Shown: positions 5,520 to 5,810 of the stretch, in pieces
Numbering within the stretch: position 1 is the first letter of the stretch
Layout: every line of letters starts with the position of its first letter
Assembly: GCA_017305815.1 (NCBI GenBank)
Contig: JAFKJZ010000405.1
Coordinates: forward strand, 1 to 5,810
Reading direction: 5' to 3'
Length of the DNA stretch: 5,810 nt
DNA from: Hyphomicrobiales bacterium
GTDB lineage: Bacteria; Pseudomonadota; Alphaproteobacteria; Rhizobiales; Kaistiaceae
The notes under the pieces: generated by a model
The model's input: the letters and a program-made list of their open reading frames with translations, nothing else
Told to the model about the DNA's origin: nothing
Databases searched by the model: none
Translations under genes and position numbers: made by a program

Positions 5520-5810
5520 CCGAAGTCGACGCCGAGACCGAGACCGCCCGCGTTATCCCCGCCGTCAAGGCGCTGGCCACGGCGACCCGCACGCTGATCT
5601 CGGTCGATACCTACAAGGCCTCGGTCGCCGACAAGGCGCTCGCGGCCGGCGCGCATATCGTCAACGACGTCTGGGGCCTGCAGCGCGAACCGGAAATCGC
5701 GCGCGTAGCCGGCGCGCATGGCGCGGCGGTCATCGCCAGCCACTGGGAGCGCGAGACCTATTCGCCGGCGACGATCCTCGACGCCATGAAGCGCTTCTTC
5801 GAACGCTCGA
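5512..5810 (+). CDS. folP: Dihydropteroate synthase, central segment in inverted orientation (partial)
   Basis: Reading + in the frame of codon 5519-5521 gives AAEVDAETETARVIPAVKA, then ISVDTYKASVADKAL (SVDTYK at 5600-5617), AAGAHIVNDVWGLQ (NDVWG at 5663-5677), HGAAVIASHWERE and AMKRFFERS at the window edge. This is the middle of DHPS, normally following the N-terminal GGESTRPG motif. The IDTYK-type strand and the NDVWG loop are diagnostic. No stop occurs and no DHPS N-terminus precedes it: upstream of about 5512 this frame reads antisense to the folP C-terminal half. The segment complements the - strand piece without overlap. It ends about 6-9 residues short of where AGIPAHR should begin, so the two probably come from one gene whose middle has been flipped relative to its end. 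Codon use matches the neighbouring genes. Confidence 0.88.

Noticed and set aside
5198..5810. Two separate paralogous folP genes, convergent or divergent, instead of one inverted gene
   Set aside because: Each piece is incomplete at the junction, they cover complementary non-overlapping parts of DHPS, and they meet at a palindrome. One rearranged gene is simpler.
5198..5810. A programmed invertible (phase-variation) cassette
   Set aside because: No recombinase gene or long inverted repeats are visible, only an 8-bp palindrome, and folP is normally essential for folate synthesis. A chimera or one-off inversion is more economical.

Overview
The window looks like chromosomal DNA from a GC-rich alphaproteobacterium, most likely of the order Hyphomicrobiales (Rhizobiales). 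The base composition is visibly GC-rich, third codon positions are strongly G/C, and there is an Atp12-type F1-ATPase assembly chaperone gene, a family found in alphaproteobacteria and mitochondria. The genus cannot be fixed from the sequence alone. Both ends of the window cut through genes, so it may be a short contig or an arbitrary slice.

Positions 1-3625 are a closely packed block on the + strand: the 3' end of crcB (fluoride channel), an RluC-type 23S rRNA pseudouridine synthase, atp12, and pccB (propionyl-CoA carboxylase carboxyltransferase subunit). Gaps are 34 nt, an overlap of about 8 nt, and 9 nt, so co-transcription is likely although the functions are unrelated. The biotin-carrying partner pccA is not in the window.

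Positions 3646-4306 hold a type II toxin-antitoxin module on the - strand: a VapC/FitB PIN-domain toxin and a VapB/FitA ribbon-helix-helix antitoxin overlapping by 14 nt. The antitoxin start is preceded by a perfect 10-bp inverted repeat with a 5-nt spacer, very probably the autoregulatory operator. Its half-sites match what I recall of the gonococcal FitA target.

Positions 4355-5810 hold the folate operon folP-folB-folK on the - strand, which makes the pterin branch of dihydrofolate. folB and folK are intact, with overlapping start and stop codons. folP is not intact. Its C-terminal half lies on the - strand (5198 to about 5518) and its central part lies on the + strand (about 5512 to 5810). 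The two pieces are head to head across an 8-bp perfect palindrome at 5512-5519. They are complementary, non-overlapping parts of one dihydropteroate synthase, so part of folP has been inverted, either in the genome or by an assembly or amplification chimera. This is the most notable anomaly in the window, and an artefact is the more likely explanation. I saw no RNA genes, CRISPR arrays, insertion sequences or recombinase genes. No stretch over 300 bases lacks a gene.
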